From Pseudomonadota bacterium (GTDB taxonomy: Bacteria > Myxococcota > Polyangia > Polyangiales > Polyangiaceae), in the NCBI GenBank assembly GCA_023419055.1, contig JAEZYO010000924.1:1-14087 (forward strand): 14,087 nucleotides of DNA. The letters are read 5' to 3'. The notes beneath the pieces are model-generated. The model saw only the letters and a list, made by a program, of their open reading frames with translations. It made no database searches and had not been told where the DNA came from. The first letter of the stretch is position 1. The number at the start of each line of letters is the position of its first letter. This document shows positions 1-6,925 of the stretch, piece after piece. The position numbers and the translations under genes were made by a program.

Positions 1-1
1 G

Positions 2-1843
2 GTGAGGGCGCTCTTCCAGGGCGCCCTCGTGATCTCTCTCGGTGCCGCCGCGCTCGCCGCCTGCAGCGCGGGAGATGCTTCGGAGCCGCTCGGCCAGGTC
101 CGGCTGGCGGACGAAATCTGCGACGCCGAGTCGCCGGATTGCGACGACGGCGAGGTCTGTACCGAGGACTCCTGCAACCTCGAGCAGGGCATGTGCGTCC
201 ACACGCCCATCGCCGAGTGTTGTCACCAGGCGAGCGACTGTGACGACGGAGCCAAATGCACCGTCGACACGTGCAACGGGCTCACCTGCGTGCACGAGCC
301 GAACGACGAGCCCGGATGCTGCGCGAGCAACGACGACTGCGCCGACGCGAGCGAGTGCACCACGGACACCTGCGATCTCGCGACCGGGGAGTGCAAGCAC
401 ACGTCCGTCCCCGAGTGCTGTCCCGCGACGGACGACTGCGACGACGGCAACCCCTGCACGATGGAGGTCTGTAACGCCGGGACCGGGACTTGCAGCTTCG
501 CCAAGATCCAGAACTGCTGCCTCTACGACAGCCAGTGCCCCGACGACGACAACGCTTGCACCACCGTCGCGTGCAACCTCGAGACGAACCAGTGCGTGAC
601 GACCGAGGACGGCGCGTGCTGCGTCTCGGCCGAAGAGTGCGACGACGGCGATCCTTGCACGGCCGACGAGTGCACGGACAAGGCCTGCACCCACACGGAG
701 ATCGAAGGCTGCTGTACCGGCGACGGGCAGTGCCAGGACGACGATGTGTGCACGGTCGGCGCTTGCGACCCGGAGACGCACACCTGCACGACGAGCAAGA
801 TCACGAATTGCTGCTCGGAGAAGGACAGCGAGTGCGAGGACGGCACCGCCTGCACGCGCGACAGCTGCGACGCCGACTCGTTGAGCTGCCAGCACGAGAG
901 CAAGCCCTTCTGTTGCGCCACCGACGCCGACTGTGACGACGGCAACGCCTGCACGACGGAGCACTGCGGCACGAACGGGCGCTGCAGCTACACGAACGAA
1001 GGCGCAGACTGCTGCAACACCGCGGCGGATTGCTCCGACAACGACCCCTGCACCGTCGATCGCTGCAGCGACGACTCTTGCGAGCACGAGGCGATCGAAG
1101 GCTGCTGCTTGACGGACGACGACTGTGAGGACGACAGCTGCGAGCAGCGCACCTGCGACCTCACCACGCGCGTCTGCAAGGCGCTCCCCACCTCCGGCTG
1201 CTGCGACGCGGTGAGCGACTGCGCGGACACCAGCGCCTGCACGAGCGAGAGCTGCGGGAGCGAGGGCGGCGGCACCTGCGAGGTGACCTCGATCGAGAGT
1301 TGCTGCAACTCGGACGAGGACTGCGACGACGGTAACCCGTGCACCACCGAGAGCTGCGAGTCGGGCACCTGCGAGTTCAAGAAGGTGGACGACTGCTGCG
1401 TCCTCGACGGTGACTGCTTCGACGGCGACGCTTGCACCGCCGATCAGTGCCAGTCCGACAACACTTGCAAGAACACCGCCGCGGAAGGTTGCTGTACGAG
1501 CGACTCCGACTGCGACGACGAAGAGCCGGTGTGCGATCGCGCGAAAGCGCGCTGCGTCGCCGAGCGCCCCGAGCCGGGCGGCACGGGAAATCCCGACGCC
1601 GGCACGGATCCCCCCGGCGGCAATCCACCTACAGGCAACCCTCCGACGGACGGCGGCATCGTCATCACGCCTGACAGCGGGACCACCACCGAGGCCTCGC
1701 CGGACGAAGATTCGAAATGCAGCTGCGGGGTGGTCCGCTATAGGTCTGGATCGGGCACACTAGGGTTGCTCGCTCTGGCCGGTGTTCTCTCTGCGGCGCG
1801 CCTGCGTCGCCGCGCGGTTCGCATTCGCTCCGATAGAGCCTGA
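2..1843 (+). CDS. Cys/Asp-rich repeat surface lipoprotein with MYXO-CTERM-like tail
   Basis: Predicted secreted, surface-anchored protein of 613 residues; molecular role unknown. The GTG at base 2 gives a credible lipoprotein signal peptide ending in the lipobox L18-A-A-C21. Because this start sits at the window edge, the true start could lie a few codons upstream. Residues 40-519 are 15 repeats of 31-34 residues, mostly of the form CC-x(4,5)-D-C-D-D-G-x-x-C-T-x(4)-C-x(5,8)-C. A Pro/Gly-rich linker (about 522-570) follows. The end has Cys573-Ser-Cys575, a hydrophobic helix (about 584-599) and an Arg cluster, the layout of the MYXO-CTERM sorting signal (TIGR03901). The repeats resemble, from memory, the Dictyostelium CTDC repeat (PF00526). 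The many Asp and paired Cys suggest a rigid, disulfide-bonded, possibly Ca-binding stalk (inference). It is 21 nt upstream of a vWA lipoprotein gene and probably cotranscribed with it. Confidence 0.88.
   Translation: MRALFQGALVISLGAAALAACSAGDASEPLGQVRLADEICDAESPDCDDGEVCTEDSCNLEQGMCVHTPIAECCHQASDCDDGAKCTVDTCNGLTCVHEPNDEPGCCASNDDCADASECTTDTCDLATGECKHTSVPECCPATDDCDDGNPCTMEVCNAGTGTCSFAKIQNCCLYDSQCPDDDNACTTVACNLETNQCVTTEDGACCVSAEECDDGDPCTADECTDKACTHTEIEGCCTGDGQCQDDDVCTVGACDPETHTCTTSKITNCCSEKDSECEDGTACTRDSCDADSLSCQHESKPFCCATDADCDDGNACTTEHCGTNGRCSYTNEGADCCNTAADCSDNDPCTVDRCSDDSCEHEAIEGCCLTDDDCEDDSCEQRTCDLTTRVCKALPTSGCCDAVSDCADTSACTSESCGSEGGGTCEVTSIESCCNSDEDCDDGNPCTTESCESGTCEFKKVDDCCVLDGDCFDGDACTADQCQSDNTCKNTAAEGCCTSDSDCDDEEPVCDRAKARCVAERPEPGGTGNPDAGTDPPGGNPPTGNPPTDGGIVITPDSGTTTEASPDEDSKCSCGVVRYRSGSGTLGLLALAGVLSAARLRRRAVRIRSDRA
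119..1558 (+). repeat. 15 tandem Cys-rich repeats inside the first CDS
   Basis: Coding tandem array with a period of about 93-102 nt. Fourteen units begin with a CC pair; the first unit begins with a single Cys and the last has lost one Cys and the CT motif. The recurrent core is D-C-D-D-G-(N/D)-x-C-T. Units are diverged from one another (for example S-D-N-D-P-C-T, Q-D-D-D-V-C-T, E-D-D-S-C-E), so this is an old array rather than a fresh expansion. Each full unit has six Cys, giving close to 90 Cys in the protein. The array also keeps several antisense and out-of-frame reading frames open; these are by-products. Confidence 0.9.
1718..1816 (+). other. MYXO-CTERM-like C-terminal sorting signal (coding)
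   Basis: Encodes residues 573-605 of the first CDS: Cys-Ser-Cys, a short Gly/Ser stretch, a hydrophobic helix of about 16 residues (T-L-G-L-L-A-L-A-G-V-L-S-A-A) and R-L-R-R-R. In myxobacteria this tripartite tail is known as a signal for an intramembrane protease (myxosortase) and surface anchoring. Nine further residues, also Arg-rich, follow the Arg cluster, slightly more than is usual. The assignment is by pattern only. Confidence 0.75.
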
Positions 1844-1864
1844 CGGGAGAGAGGCAGCTCCAAC

Positions 1865-3127
1865 ATGCACTCCATCATCAAGACCTTGGGCATCTGCAAC
1901 TTGGCACTTTTCACGGCGCTTTCGGCCTGCAGCAGCGACGACGACGAGGCGGGCGGCCTCTCCTCGGGTTCGGGCGCGTCGTCGAGCGGGGCCAAGGGCG
2001 GCTCCGCCGGCAGCTCGGCGACCTCCGGCGGCTCGTCGTCGGGTGGCTCGTCATCGGGTGGCACGAGCTCGAGCTCGGGCGGCAGCGGCAACACGGGTAA
2101 CACCGGCAATACGGGCAACACCGGCAACATCCCGACGGAAGCGTGCCCGGGCCTCGCCTTCGAGAACGAAGGCGGCGGTGGCGGCGAAGAAGAGGCGTGC
2201 ACCGGCGTCGGTTACGAAGCCGAGGCCATCCCGGTCGACATGTTCATCATGATGGATCGGTCAGACTCTATGAAAAACCAGCTGCCCGGCGGTCAGACGC
2301 GCTGGGAAGCGCTGAAGGACGCGGTGCAGGAGTTCGTGGGCGCCGACAGCGCCCGCGACATCGGCGCCGGCATAGGCTTTTTCAGCTTCAGCGGTAGCGG
2401 CATCGACGATGTCGAATGCCCCGTGGAGAACTACGCCGACCCGGTGGTGCCGATTGCCCCACTCGGCGAGGTTGGCGAGGATCTCGTCAACGCCATCGAC
2501 GAGACCGCGCCCGCCGGCCTCACACCCACGATTCCAGCGCTCAAGGGAGCGATCCAGTACGCGAAGGGGTGGGCCGAGGATCACCCCGACCGAGCGACGA
2601 TCGTGGTGCTCGTGACGGACGGCTACCCCACCCAGTGCGGCAACGCGCCGGAGGAGGTCGCGAACGCGGCGGAGGCCGGCCTCGAAGAAGCGCCGTACGT
2701 CCGCACCTACGTCATCGGCGTGGGTGACGTGGCCAAGTTCAACCTGGACGCCTACGCGCGAGCTGGCGGGAGCACGGAGGCTTTCCTCACCGAAGACGAC
2801 AACGTCTCGAGCGCCTTCGTGGACGCCCTCCTCAACATCACGAACTCGAAGCTCGCCTGCGAGTACCAGATCCCCGAAGTCGACGACAACATGCAGGTCG
2901 ATCCGGAGAAGGTGCAGGTCGTGTACACGCCCGCGACCGGCGACGCCGAAGAGGTCCCGCGCGTGAGCGGCCTCTCGGACTGCGCCAACGCCGAGAACGG
3001 CGGCTGGTACTACGACAACGCGAAGTCGCCGACCAAGATCACGGTGTGCCCGTGCACGTGCACGCGCTTCGCCGCGGGTAACGTCGCGGTGCGCATCGGC
3101 TGCAAGCCGCGCATCGGCATCCGCTGA
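1865..3127 (+). CDS. vWA-domain lipoprotein (first paralogue)
   Basis: Predicted lipoprotein of 420 residues with a metal-dependent vWA domain. Signal peptide with lipobox L19-S-A-C22, then a Ser/Gly linker (about 30-75) and four Asn-Thr-Gly repeats (76-87). The vWA fold runs from about 123 to 325. Its MIDAS motif is complete: D131-R-S133-D-S135, a Thr at 220 or 222 (L-T-P-T), and D252 in V-T-D-G. A Cys-rich module follows (about 330-415), with C332, C373, C395, C397, C399 and C413. The ATG at 1865 is preceded by GAGAGG about 10 nt upstream. Such domains bind protein ligands through a divalent cation; the partner here is unknown. The 21-nt gap from the repeat-protein gene and the hairpin after this gene suggest a two-gene transcript. 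A homologous protein is encoded convergently at 3714-4970. Confidence 0.92.
   Translation: MHSIIKTLGICNLALFTALSACSSDDDEAGGLSSGSGASSSGAKGGSAGSSATSGGSSSGGSSSGGTSSSSGGSGNTGNTGNTGNTGNIPTEACPGLAFENEGGGGGEEEACTGVGYEAEAIPVDMFIMMDRSDSMKNQLPGGQTRWEALKDAVQEFVGADSARDIGAGIGFFSFSGSGIDDVECPVENYADPVVPIAPLGEVGEDLVNAIDETAPAGLTPTIPALKGAIQYAKGWAEDHPDRATIVVLVTDGYPTQCGNAPEEVANAAEAGLEEAPYVRTYVIGVGDVAKFNLDAYARAGGSTEAFLTEDDNVSSAFVDALLNITNSKLACEYQIPEVDDNMQVDPEKVQVVYTPATGDAEEVPRVSGLSDCANAENGGWYYDNAKSPTKITVCPCTCTRFAAGNVAVRIGCKPRIGIR
2090..2125 (+). repeat. 9-nt tandem repeat coding Asn-Thr-Gly x4
   Basis: Four copies of a 9-nt unit (aac-ac(g/c)-gg(t/c) type) encode N-T-G four times in the linker between the lipid anchor and the vWA domain. 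Just upstream, 15-nt units encode G-G-S-S-S. The copies differ at synonymous positions. Such low-complexity linkers can change length by slippage; that they do so here is inference. Confidence 0.8.
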
Positions 3128-3136
3128 GTACCGATC

Positions 3137-3168
3137 GCGAGAGGGTTCGCATCGACGAGCCCTCTCGC
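3137..3168 (+). terminator. Hairpin terminator after first vWA gene
   Basis: A perfect 9-bp inverted repeat, GCGAGAGGG (3137-3145) and CCCTCTCGC (3160-3168), flanks a 14-nt loop and begins 9 nt after the stop codon. No T-run follows, so it is either a non-canonical terminator, common in high-GC genomes, or a 3' stabilising hairpin. Confidence 0.6.
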
Positions 3169-3173
3169 TGCGC

Positions 3174-3632
3174 TTGCGGAACCCCGGCTTCTCGAGGCTG
3201 TCTCACCGCTCGGTGAGCACCCCGCTGAGAAGCGTGATCCGAGAGGCGGCTGGACCGGTTACGTCACTCGGAGCAGGAGCGGCGCTGCTGGTGCTGCTCC
3301 ACCGAGCGCTGCGCTCGGCGCCCATTTCTCCGGATGCGCTGCTCTTGAAGCTTTCGGGGGATCTCGGAGCACCGGACTATGCGCTGTTGCTCGCGGTGGT
3401 TGCGGCTTGCGGCTGGGCGGTCGTGACGAAACGGAGAGCAGCCCTGAGCTCGATTCAGCTCTACGCGCTGGGGTTCGGCATGCTCCTCACTCAGTATCGG
3501 CTCGGGTTCGAGGTGAGGAAGGTCGATCCGCGCGTGGTGCTCGGCATCCTGTCGGGCGTGGCGACGCTCTACAGCTGCTACCTGTGTCTACTCGCGTACG
3601 GCGCGCTCTGGCTTCGTAGACGCCGCGAATAG
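3174..3632 (+). CDS. Small predicted integral membrane protein
   Basis: Up to 152 residues; no family recognised. There are three or four hydrophobic segments: about 29-47, 68-86, a weaker one at 96-112, and 123-147, which is followed by an Arg cluster (R-R-R-R) at the C terminus. This pattern fits a small inner-membrane protein. The start is uncertain. The TTG at 3174 is the longest choice but begins only 6 nt after the terminator hairpin and lacks a visible ribosome-binding site; GTG codons at 3213 and 3234 are alternatives that keep all hydrophobic segments. Third positions are less GC-biased than in the neighbouring genes. It sits between the two convergent vWA lipoprotein genes; whether it works with them is unknown. 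I believe the gene is real because of its coherent hydrophobic pattern and isolated position. Confidence 0.62.
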   Translation: MRNPGFSRLSHRSVSTPLRSVIREAAGPVTSLGAGAALLVLLHRALRSAPISPDALLLKLSGDLGAPDYALLLAVVAACGWAVVTKRRAALSSIQLYALGFGMLLTQYRLGFEVRKVDPRVVLGILSGVATLYSCYLCLLAYGALWLRRRRE

Positions 3633-3655
3633 GCGCATTCCTCCTCACCAAGCCA

Positions 3656-3692
3656 GAGTGCCCGCTCCTCGCTTTCGCGAAGGCGGGCACTC
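3656..3692. terminator. Bidirectional hairpin between convergent genes
   Basis: A perfect 10-bp inverted repeat, GAGTGCCCGC (3656-3665) and GCGGGCACTC (3683-3692), has a 17-nt spacer that itself contains CTT-TCGCG-AAG. It lies between the stop of the small membrane protein (3632, plus strand) and the stop of the second vWA gene (3714, minus strand), so it could end transcription from both sides. Confidence 0.7.
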
Positions 3693-3713
3693 GAGCTCGT
3701 CGCTGGAGCTAGC

Positions 3714-4970
3714 TTACTTCGTGACCGGGATCTCGCCGGAAGCGCAACCGAAGAGCAGCTCCACGCGGGCGGAGACGTCCGCCTGCACGCGGTTGCAAGT
3801 CGCTTCACAGAGCACGATCTGGTTCTCGGAGTTGAGCTGCCAGCCCTCGCTGCAGTCACCCTGATTGTCGGGGAGGATGAGCTGCGTGCCGTTCGGCGAC
3901 GAGACCATGAGGTTCACCTGCGTGAGATCGATGGTCTGCCCCGCGGGCGGATTCGGGATCGCATAGGTACAGCTGTTGAGCTGACCCGCGATGGCGCCGA
4001 GACCTTCTCGGAGCGCGGCGGCGAAGTCCGGCTCCTGGGTCATGTCCATGTGGCAAAAGTTCGGGCCGTTCTCGGTACAGCCAGCGGCGGCGGTTCCGCC
4101 TTCCATGGCGGCCTTCGAGAGCCAGGGGCGCATGTCGCCGCCGGTCATCGAGTTCTCTTCGCTGCCTGGCGAGCCGATGATGAAGGTGCGGATCCCCTCG
4201 TCCGCCGCTGCCGAGATCTCGTCGATGATGGGTTGGGTCTCGACGACGGTCGGCGGGTTGCCGATGCAGCCGTCCGCCAGCGTGGGCGCGCCGTCGGTAA
4301 TGAGGAGCATGAAGCGGCTCGCCGAGGTCATGAACGGGCGCATGCCGTTCTCGAGCGCGTGCCGGTACGCGATGTGCGTCGGCGTCGCGCCGTTCGGCTG
4401 CGCTCGCCGGATCGCGTTTTCGAGCGCGTCGCGGTGCTGAGAGCCGTCCGGTCCCATCATCGCGATGGGGATCATGTCCTCCGCGTCGAGGCAGGCGCTA
4501 TCCGGGCGCGGCTGGTTACCGCTGTCGGTGCCGCGGTTGGGATAGAACAAGAGGCCCACCGCGGTCTGCGGCGAGAGGCCCTCGAGCGCCTCGAGCAGCG
4601 CGTCGCGCGTGACCTCCCACTTGCTGTCGCGGCTGCCGGGGGCGCCTTCGCGCATCGAGAGGCTGGTGTCGACCACGAGCTGGATCACGGCCGGGAGGTT
4701 CTCACCTTCGGTGGTCCACCCCGCGCAGGCGCCCTTCTCGATGATGTCGACTTGGTCCTCATCGAGATCGACGGTGCCTCCGTCGTGCATCCCAGGGATG
4801 CCGTTGCCGGTAGTCCCACCACTCCCGACATTGATGGTGCCTCCCGCACCCGTGCCTGACCCATTGGAGGCGCCGCTGCCGAGACCGGCGTCACCCTCGT
4901 CATCCGACCCACAGGCGATCGAAAAAGTGGGCAGGGAAAGCATAGAAAGGAACAGGACACGCCTCAGCAT
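3714..4970 (-). CDS. vWA-domain lipoprotein (second paralogue)
   Basis: Predicted lipoprotein of 418 residues. Signal peptide with lipobox S17-I-A-C20 after a short M-L-R-R n-region, then a Gly/Ser linker (about 27-56) and an acidic stretch near 68-75. The vWA domain spans about 94-330 with a complete MIDAS: D101-T-S103-L-S105, Thr at 196/198 (A-T-P-T), and D226 in I-T-D-G. The C-terminal module (about 333-410) has C334, C373, C388, C392 and C409 and aligns by eye with that of the first paralogue: C-x-Y-x-I-P near its start, D-C-(x)n-G-W in the middle, C-x-x-x-C and a final G-C. The ATG at 4970 is preceded on the minus strand by AAGGA with 8-nt spacing. It converges on the other surface genes and has its own upstream region, so it is transcribed separately. 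Ligand unknown. Confidence 0.92.
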   Translation of the reverse strand: MLRRVLFLSMLSLPTFSIACGSDDEGDAGLGSGASNGSGTGAGGTINVGSGGTTGNGIPGMHDGGTVDLDEDQVDIIEKGACAGWTTEGENLPAVIQLVVDTSLSMREGAPGSRDSKWEVTRDALLEALEGLSPQTAVGLLFYPNRGTDSGNQPRPDSACLDAEDMIPIAMMGPDGSQHRDALENAIRRAQPNGATPTHIAYRHALENGMRPFMTSASRFMLLITDGAPTLADGCIGNPPTVVETQPIIDEISAAADEGIRTFIIGSPGSEENSMTGGDMRPWLSKAAMEGGTAAAGCTENGPNFCHMDMTQEPDFAAALREGLGAIAGQLNSCTYAIPNPPAGQTIDLTQVNLMVSSPNGTQLILPDNQGDCSEGWQLNSENQIVLCEATCNRVQADVSARVELLFGCASGEIPVTK

Positions 4971-5007
4971 TTGTCGAATCCTTTTCAGAGGGTAGAGCCG
5001 GCCATTG

Positions 5008-5013
5008 GGTCAA
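5008..5013 (-). promoter_or_regulatory. Possible -35 element (TTGACC) for second vWA gene
   Basis: On the minus strand TTGACC lies 37 nt upstream of the ATG at 4970. No good -10 hexamer is seen at 16-18 nt spacing (CTCTGA is the best), so the call rests on the -35 box and position alone. Confidence 0.25.
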
Positions 5014-5247
5014 AAGATGGCGGCGCACCTTAGGGCCCTTGAGTGTCACGAGGCGAAGCCGACGGCTCACGGACGTCGCGCTTCACCCCCAACACGGTCG
5101 TGACGCTGCTCGAGCTCGGGTGAACGAACAGTGCCTATGTAGCGCTCCGAAACGAGAGCGAGGTCTGGAGCTCGCTCACTCCTCCCATTCTAGCATTCGG
5201 CTCATCATTCGCGAAGGCGATTTCCGCGCGCTCATCGACCCTCGGGC

Positions 5248-5294
5248 AGACGAACTTCAAGAAGACGAACTTCTAGAAAGACGACCTTCTAGAA
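5248..5294. repeat. Three tandem 15-16 nt repeats with TTCTAGAA palindromes
   Basis: Three adjacent copies of AGACGAACTTCTAGAA: 5248-5262 (15 nt, variant AGACGAACTTCAAGA), 5263-5278 (consensus) and 5279-5294 (one change, GACC). The last two each end in the perfect palindrome TTCTAGAA (5271-5278 and 5287-5294), which could pair with each other as an 8-bp stem with an 8-nt loop. The array begins 27 nt downstream of the aldehyde dehydrogenase stop on the minus strand. It could act as a transcript end or a protein-binding site; neither is shown. Confidence 0.75.
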
Positions 5295-5320
5295 TCTTCG
5301 AATCAGGAATTTCATCACCC

Positions 5321-6925
5321 TCACCGCGCGCGCACGATGGTCGAGTAGTCCGGGGCGCGCGGGACCTCGGCGTCGGCGAGATCGATCTGAGCTTTCTGCA
5401 GTTTCCCAGAGAGATCCACGTTCACGGCTTGCCAGCGCGTGTAGGCGTCGATGACCCAGATACCGCTCTCACGAGTCCCGTTGCCGCTCCAGCCGTTACC
5501 GCCGAAAGGTAGGTGCGCCTCCGCTCCGGTGGTCGAGTTGTTGACGCTGGTCATACCGGCGCGAATTTCCTCTTTGAAGCGCAGCATCGCCTTCGCGTCT
5601 CGCGTGTAGATCGCGCTCGAGAGGCCGTATGGAGTGCCGTTGGCGGCGGCGATCGCCTCGTCCACGCCGTCGACCTCGACCAGGTTCACCGTGGGGCCGA
5701 AGCACTCTTCCTGCGCGACCCGCATGCTCATCTTCACGTTGCCGAAGATGCGCGGCGTCGCGTAGAGGCCCCGGCTCGCGTCACCCGTGAAGGTCTTGGG
5801 CTCTTCACCCGGAAGGATGCGCACGCCGTCCAGCAAGAGCTCGGCGCCGTCGTCGAGGCCCTCGGCGCGCTGGGCCGACCAGCGCTCGAGGAAGCGCTCG
5901 TTGATGAAGGGCCCGTAAGCGACCGACTCATCGAGCGGATCGCCGATCTTGAGCTCGGCGGCGCGGCGCAGGAGCTCGTCCTTGACCTCGGGCATCACGC
6001 GCTTGTCCACGATGATGTTCCCGCAGCTCGTGCAGCGCTGGCCGGCGGTGCCGAACGAGGCCCAGAGCGCGCCCTCGACGGCGAGCTCGAGATCCGCGTC
6101 GGCGAGGATGACGAGCGGGTTCTTCCCGCCGAGCTCGAGCGACGGAATCTGCAGGTTTCGCCCGCAGACTTCGCCGATCTTGCGCCCCACGGCGGTCGAG
6201 CCCGTGAACGAGATCTTGTCGAGCAGCCCCTTGTCGACCATCGAGACGAGGTACTCGCCGGCGCCTCCCGCTCCCGGGCCGTGTACCTGGGACAAGACGC
6301 CGTCCGGCAGCCCGGCGCGCCGGAAGAGGTCGAGGAACAGCGCCGCGGTACCCGGCGCGTCGTCAGACGGCTTCCAGACCACGGCGTTGCCTGCGAGCAA
6401 CGCGGGAATCAGCTTCCACGAGGGCACGGCGATCGGGAAGTTGCCGGCCGTGATCACCCCCACCACGCCGACCGGCCGCCGGTAGGTGAAGAGCTCCTTG
6501 TCCCGGAGCTCGCTCGGGACGGTTTGACCGTAAAGTCGCCGGCCCTCGCTCTGGAAGAACTCGGCGGTGTCGATCGCTTCCTGCACGCTGCCGCGCGCCT
6601 CGCGCAAGGGCTTGCCCACCTCGCGCGCGACGAAGCGGCTCAGCGACTCTTTCTCCTCGGTGAGCAGGCGCGACAGGCGCCCGAGCACCTGAGCGCGTTG
6701 CGGCGCGGGCGTGCGCGCCCAGCGCTCCTGCGCGGGACGCGCCGCGCGGCAGGCCTCTTCGACCTCCGCGAGGGACGCGTTGCCGGCGAGCGTGACCACG
6801 TCGTCTCGCTGTGCCGGATTCAAGCGCGAGAACGTCGACGCTTCGGGCAGGCGCTCGCGGCCTGCGATGAAATGAGGGGCGACCAGCGTGTCCGGCAGAC
6901 CCGCCGCCTGAGCTCGCGTGTGCAT
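5321..6925 (-). CDS. NAD(P)-dependent aldehyde dehydrogenase
   Basis: Oxidises an aldehyde to the carboxylate using NAD(P)+, probably in the cytoplasm; substrate not determined. From the ATG at 6925 the protein has 534 residues, typical for the family. The frame stays open to 6994, but that 23-residue extension is low-complexity and unlike family N-termini. Signature parts (numbered from the 6925 start): N162 in A-G-N-F-P, K185 in W-K-P-S, the glycine-rich F-T-G-S-T (about 240-244), general base E264 in E-L-G-G-K-N-P, nucleophile C298 in G-Q-R-C-T, and E407 in E-C-F-G-P. Between Cys298 and the C terminus, the G-T-A-G-Q-R-C-T and T-T-G-A-E motifs recall the ALDH7 (alpha-aminoadipic semialdehyde dehydrogenase-like) branch, a tentative placement. 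No strong ribosome-binding site is seen (only AGG next to the ATG). It is divergent from the glycogen operon. Confidence 0.93.
   Translation of the reverse strand: MHTRAQAAGLPDTLVAPHFIAGRERLPEASTFSRLNPAQRDDVVTLAGNASLAEVEEACRAARPAQERWARTPAPQRAQVLGRLSRLLTEEKESLSRFVAREVGKPLREARGSVQEAIDTAEFFQSEGRRLYGQTVPSELRDKELFTYRRPVGVVGVITAGNFPIAVPSWKLIPALLAGNAVVWKPSDDAPGTAALFLDLFRRAGLPDGVLSQVHGPGAGGAGEYLVSMVDKGLLDKISFTGSTAVGRKIGEVCGRNLQIPSLELGGKNPLVILADADLELAVEGALWASFGTAGQRCTSCGNIIVDKRVMPEVKDELLRRAAELKIGDPLDESVAYGPFINERFLERWSAQRAEGLDDGAELLLDGVRILPGEEPKTFTGDASRGLYATPRIFGNVKMSMRVAQEECFGPTVNLVEVDGVDEAIAAANGTPYGLSSAIYTRDAKAMLRFKEEIRAGMTSVNNSTTGAEAHLPFGGNGWSGNGTRESGIWVIDAYTRWQAVNVDLSGKLQKAQIDLADAEVPRAPDYSTIVRAR

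Larger units (their letters stand above)
4971..5320. other. 350-nt gene-free region
   Basis: No convincing gene. The only longer open frame here (from 5039) runs antisense into the aldehyde dehydrogenase and has no recognisable features. Contents: the second vWA gene's ribosome-binding site and possible promoter (4976-5020); an imperfect inverted repeat at 5055-5084 (GAAGC-CGACG pairing with CGTCG-c-GCTTC); and a more AT-rich part (about 5185-5320) with short tandem repeats downstream of the aldehyde dehydrogenase stop. Confidence 0.6.

Noticed and set aside
223..1437. Several antisense Ser/Gln-rich open frames within the Cys-repeat gene
   Set aside because: They arise because the coding repeat keeps the same antisense frame open in each unit; they also look repetitive but have no start or secretion signal.
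119..1558. CRISPR-like periodic array
   Set aside because: The periodicity is at protein level with divergent codons and no constant repeats with unique spacers.
4050..4859. 269-codon open frame opposite the second vWA gene
   Set aside because: Arg-rich shadow; the minus strand encodes an intact lipoprotein with a MIDAS motif.
5039..5512. Possible 157-codon gene in the gap before the aldehyde dehydrogenase
   Set aside because: Runs into the antisense of the dehydrogenase, no domain, no ribosome-binding site, and composition unlike the neighbours.
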